In this document: positions 62,169 to 64,000 of the stretch, one piece after another
Position numbering within the stretch: the first letter of the stretch is position 1
Layout: every line of letters starts with the position of its first letter
Assembly (NCBI RefSeq): GCF_000014805.1
Contig: NC_008570.1
Span: forward strand, 2,175,001 to 2,239,000
DNA length: 64,000 bases
From: Aeromonas hydrophila subsp. hydrophila ATCC 7966
GTDB lineage: Bacteria; Pseudomonadota; Gammaproteobacteria; Enterobacterales; Aeromonadaceae
Direction of reading: 5' to 3'
The notes under the pieces: generated by a model
Seen by the model: the letters and a program-made list of their open reading frames with translations, nothing else
What the model was told of the DNA's origin: nothing
The model's database searches: none
Program-made: the position numbers and the translations under genes

Positions 62169-62826
62169 TTTTTTCTCCTAAAAAATCTGTTGGGATGGCT
62201 TCAATAACCAGTTTTCCTCTCTCCTTAGATATATATATTGTAGGAACATCATAACAGTGTGCGGAATCAGAATATCGATAAACAGAAACTTCAGACAATA
62301 CAATCTCTTGTAGATCATTTTTATCAGAATGCGAAACGACTCTTCCCTGATAGGTCAACTCACTCTCTCTATCACGAACGTAGACCCAGTCAATCTCTTG
62401 GGAGTTTAGATAGTAAGCGTATAGATTTTCATCACCATATTTATTAGAAACACCAAACTTCCTAGCTATTTTATTGAAAGCCTTAAAATTGACCAGCCAT
62501 GATGAGAATAATGCTATGGGTAGAGCAAGAATTACGGCGAAGAATATTTCCCATGCCTCAATTCCTCCACCACCATTCAGCGCACTTGTCCATATACTAA
62601 TGTTTGACCATTCAACCATTGATATGGGCTTTATCAAGTAGTCAATGAAGTTGTTTATATAGATGATTAATTGTAGTAAGGCGTAAGATGCCATTCCCAG
62701 CGTCAGAGAGTATAAGCTAAACTTAAAAGAGTCCCATTTTGAGTGATTTGTTAATTTGTCACATATAATAGTAGCTATTATACCTGGTGTAAGTATCAGT
62801 ACTAATGATACAACTAGTTGATTCAA
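62161..62826 (-). CDS. DUF6338-like membrane protein
   Basis: Protein of 221 residues. Three membrane helices (about 3-22, 38-60, 94-115) are followed by a cytoplasmic beta-rich domain with WVYVRDRESELTYQGRVVSHSD, IVLSEVSVYRYSD and PTIYISKERGKLVIEAIP, which fits DUF6338 as I recall it. AT-rich. It forms an overlapping pair with the proline-rich small protein. Function unknown; a membrane-associated defence or exclusion role is possible. Confidence 0.72.
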   Translation of the reverse strand: MNQLVVSLVLILTPGIIATIICDKLTNHSKWDSFKFSLYSLTLGMASYALLQLIIYINNFIDYLIKPISMVEWSNISIWTSALNGGGGIEAWEIFFAVILALPIALFSSWLVNFKAFNKIARKFGVSNKYGDENLYAYYLNSQEIDWVYVRDRESELTYQGRVVSHSDKNDLQEIVLSEVSVYRYSDSAHCYDVPTIYISKERGKLVIEAIPTDFLGEKND

Positions 62827-62964
62827 GGGGTATCCTTCTAGCTTCTAGTGATATATTAGGAGGTAAAGTTAATTAGCTATGTCACTAGGTGCCGCCACCC
62901 AATTTAAAACCACAATCGTGAATTTTAACAATGTATTATGGGTGATGGCTTCCATCTTTATATA

Positions 62965-63360
62965 TTACTCGAATCGTATTGTGTTATCTCTCCAGTCAAG
63001 CCCTTCACCTATTGCATCGAAGGTGCTTTTAAGTGCCAAGGCATGAGTCTCGCCTCTGCCATGGATGCCACAGTCCTGGCATTCACAGAGGTAGAATGTG
63101 TCGCTGATCTTGTAGATGCTCAGTTCATGAAGGCCGCATTGTGGACAGTCTTCAGTCAGGAGATACGCTGCCTCTTTCTTTTTAAGCCATGCGTTCATGA
63201 TGACGGCATTGATTTCTGAGCGGGCTTTGTTGGTAGCTCCTCTCAACCTATCCTCATGATCACGAATCTCTTGCGCCAACTGGGGATTGAACTGTCCGTT
63301 GACCCAGTTTGCCGGGTTCTCTTCCGGGAAGTCTTCAAAATACTCTGACCATTCACCCAT
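62965..63360 (-). CDS. Zinc-ribbon protein, 131 aa
   Basis: CPQC near residues 74-77 and CQDC near 96-99 form a zinc ribbon in the C-terminal half (LCECQDCGIHGRGETHALALKSTFDAIGEG); the N-terminal half is acidic and helical. AAGGAG lies 10 bases before the ATG at 63360. The longer frame from 63408 is not used. Resembles small phage proteins that carry a Lar/ribbon-type finger; function unknown. Confidence 0.7.
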   Translation of the reverse strand: MGEWSEYFEDFPEENPANWVNGQFNPQLAQEIRDHEDRLRGATNKARSEINAVIMNAWLKKKEAAYLLTEDCPQCGLHELSIYKISDTFYLCECQDCGIHGRGETHALALKSTFDAIGEGLDWRDNTIRFE

Positions 63361-63819
63361 AGGGTTTCTCCTTGTCAGCAGTGGATAAACATGTCCGTGT
63401 CGTTCCAAAGTAGGGTAGTGGAAACTAATGAAAAATAGCTACCGCCCCTGGGTTACAGCCCCCAGATTGCTGCTTTTAACCGGTGATCAGATGAAAGTTC
63501 CTTGTCTTAGGTAAGCCTTGCATGGCGCTTGGGCACCGTGCAGGAAATCGTATCTCAAATGGTGCCGATTGTTGAGCGAAAAGTAGGGGGATTTGAGAGA
63601 GGATCGCAGATTTTGCAGAGGGGGAGTTGTAAGGAGGAGGGGGGGGGCTTGCCCCCTAGATGCTTGGAGGGCGTTGTGATTGGAAGCAAAAGACTAAAAT
63701 TTAGGTATTCCAATGGGTTCCATTCGTTTCGGGGGCCACAGTATACTTGATCGGATTTTCGTCTGGATGGAGGTCTTCCCTTTCACAGGTGTCAGCACTT
63801 GGTATGGGGATAGTGCTAT
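63361..63819. other. Gap before the HipA-like gene
   Basis: About 460 bases. The first ~60 bases are the promoter side of the zinc-ribbon gene. A G8 run and CTTGCCCCC / GGGGG elements lie around 63643-63657. The rest has no firm gene and probably carries the rightward promoter. Confidence 0.4.
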
Positions 63820-64000
63820 TTGCAAGATATTCAACCCAAGTTGCTCACAGTTGAGCCCGTGCCTTATCATGTCACACGCATCATTGAAGTCATGCGAGAG
63901 GGGAGCACTGGTGCTCGCTTGTGTGAATGTCATGATGGGCAACTGTATGTTGTCAAAACCCTTGATGAGGTCACCCCGAGGCAGCTGATAGCTGAATGGG
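63820..64000 (+). CDS. HipA-family kinase, 5' end
   Basis: A frame opens at TTG 63820 (directly after an in-frame TAG) and runs off the right edge. The first 60 residues include YHVTRIIEVMREGSTGARLCE, then DGQLYVVKTL and LIAEW, which is the N-terminal pattern of small HipA-family kinases (glycine-containing loop, VVK lysine, LIxEW). GGGGAT lies upstream of the TTG; an internal GTG at 63856 is the alternative. Such kinases are solitary relatives of the HipA toxin. Identification is from a short stretch only. Confidence 0.55.
   Translation, partial: MQDIQPKLLTVEPVPYHVTRIIEVMREGSTGARLCECHDGQLYVVKTLDEVTPRQLIAEW

Noticed and set aside
1..64000. tRNA, rRNA or CRISPR arrays
   Set aside because: No cloverleaf, rRNA signature or regularly spaced direct repeats noticed on either strand.

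Overview
The window is a piece of a Gammaproteobacterial chromosome, most likely Aeromonas. Supporting signs are a high-GC core with gammaproteobacterial gene blocks (tig-clpP-clpX-lon-hupB-ppiD, guaB-guaA, a Vibrio-like mfd / PilZ / lolCDE block), Fur-type iron control and a TonB-dependent haem/iron locus. Positions 1-48500 are conserved chromosome with one accessory insert. From about 48550 to the right edge lies a lambdoid-type prophage or integrated element that runs out of the window.

Layout. 1-10400: 3' end of a DAHP synthase gene; a chemoreceptor with a CxxCH haem-attachment motif in its periplasmic part; Fur-boxed hutW (radical-SAM haem degradation); xseA; an EamA transporter; a Fur-boxed tonB-exbB-exbD operon; kup. 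10800-14000: guaB-guaA. 14000-16300: accessory insert with a bacterial stefin-like cystatin behind a long structured leader, then an AT-rich pair (110-aa unknown plus a TIR-like protein) and a MITE-like element. 16500-20700: Ada-like alkyltransferase/regulator, SDR oxidoreductase, a leucine-rich-repeat/protein-kinase fusion, tpm. 20738-20945: an FNR-box promoter followed by a terminator, read here as an FnrS-like small RNA. 20977-36600: pitrilysin-family protease, sixA, ytfK (DUF1107), EamA transporter, oppA, fbp, mfd, PilZ protein, lolC-lolD-lolE. 36600-48500: yfbR, yccF, tig, clpP, clpX, lon (sigma32-like promoter), hupB, ppiD, ybiT.

Prophage (about 48549-64000). The leftward arm carries int, xis, a small regulator-like gene, recT, recE, small genes, an HTH gene, a PIN + HTH/ImmA-IrrE pair and a CI-like repressor. 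The rightward arm carries a Cro/YdaS-like gene, early genes, an O-like replication gene and a P-position gene. An AT-rich leftward accessory cluster (two small membrane proteins; a DUF6338-like membrane protein overlapping a proline-rich 51-aa protein; a zinc-ribbon protein) follows, and a HipA-like kinase gene starts at the right edge. The element looks decayed: int has an in-frame stop just before its catalytic His/Tyr, and recT has a one-base frameshift. The early genes share a recurrent GGACCAAC leader next to their start codons and probably a common operator half-site (CTACTA).

No rRNA, tRNA, CRISPR array or insertion-sequence transposase was seen.
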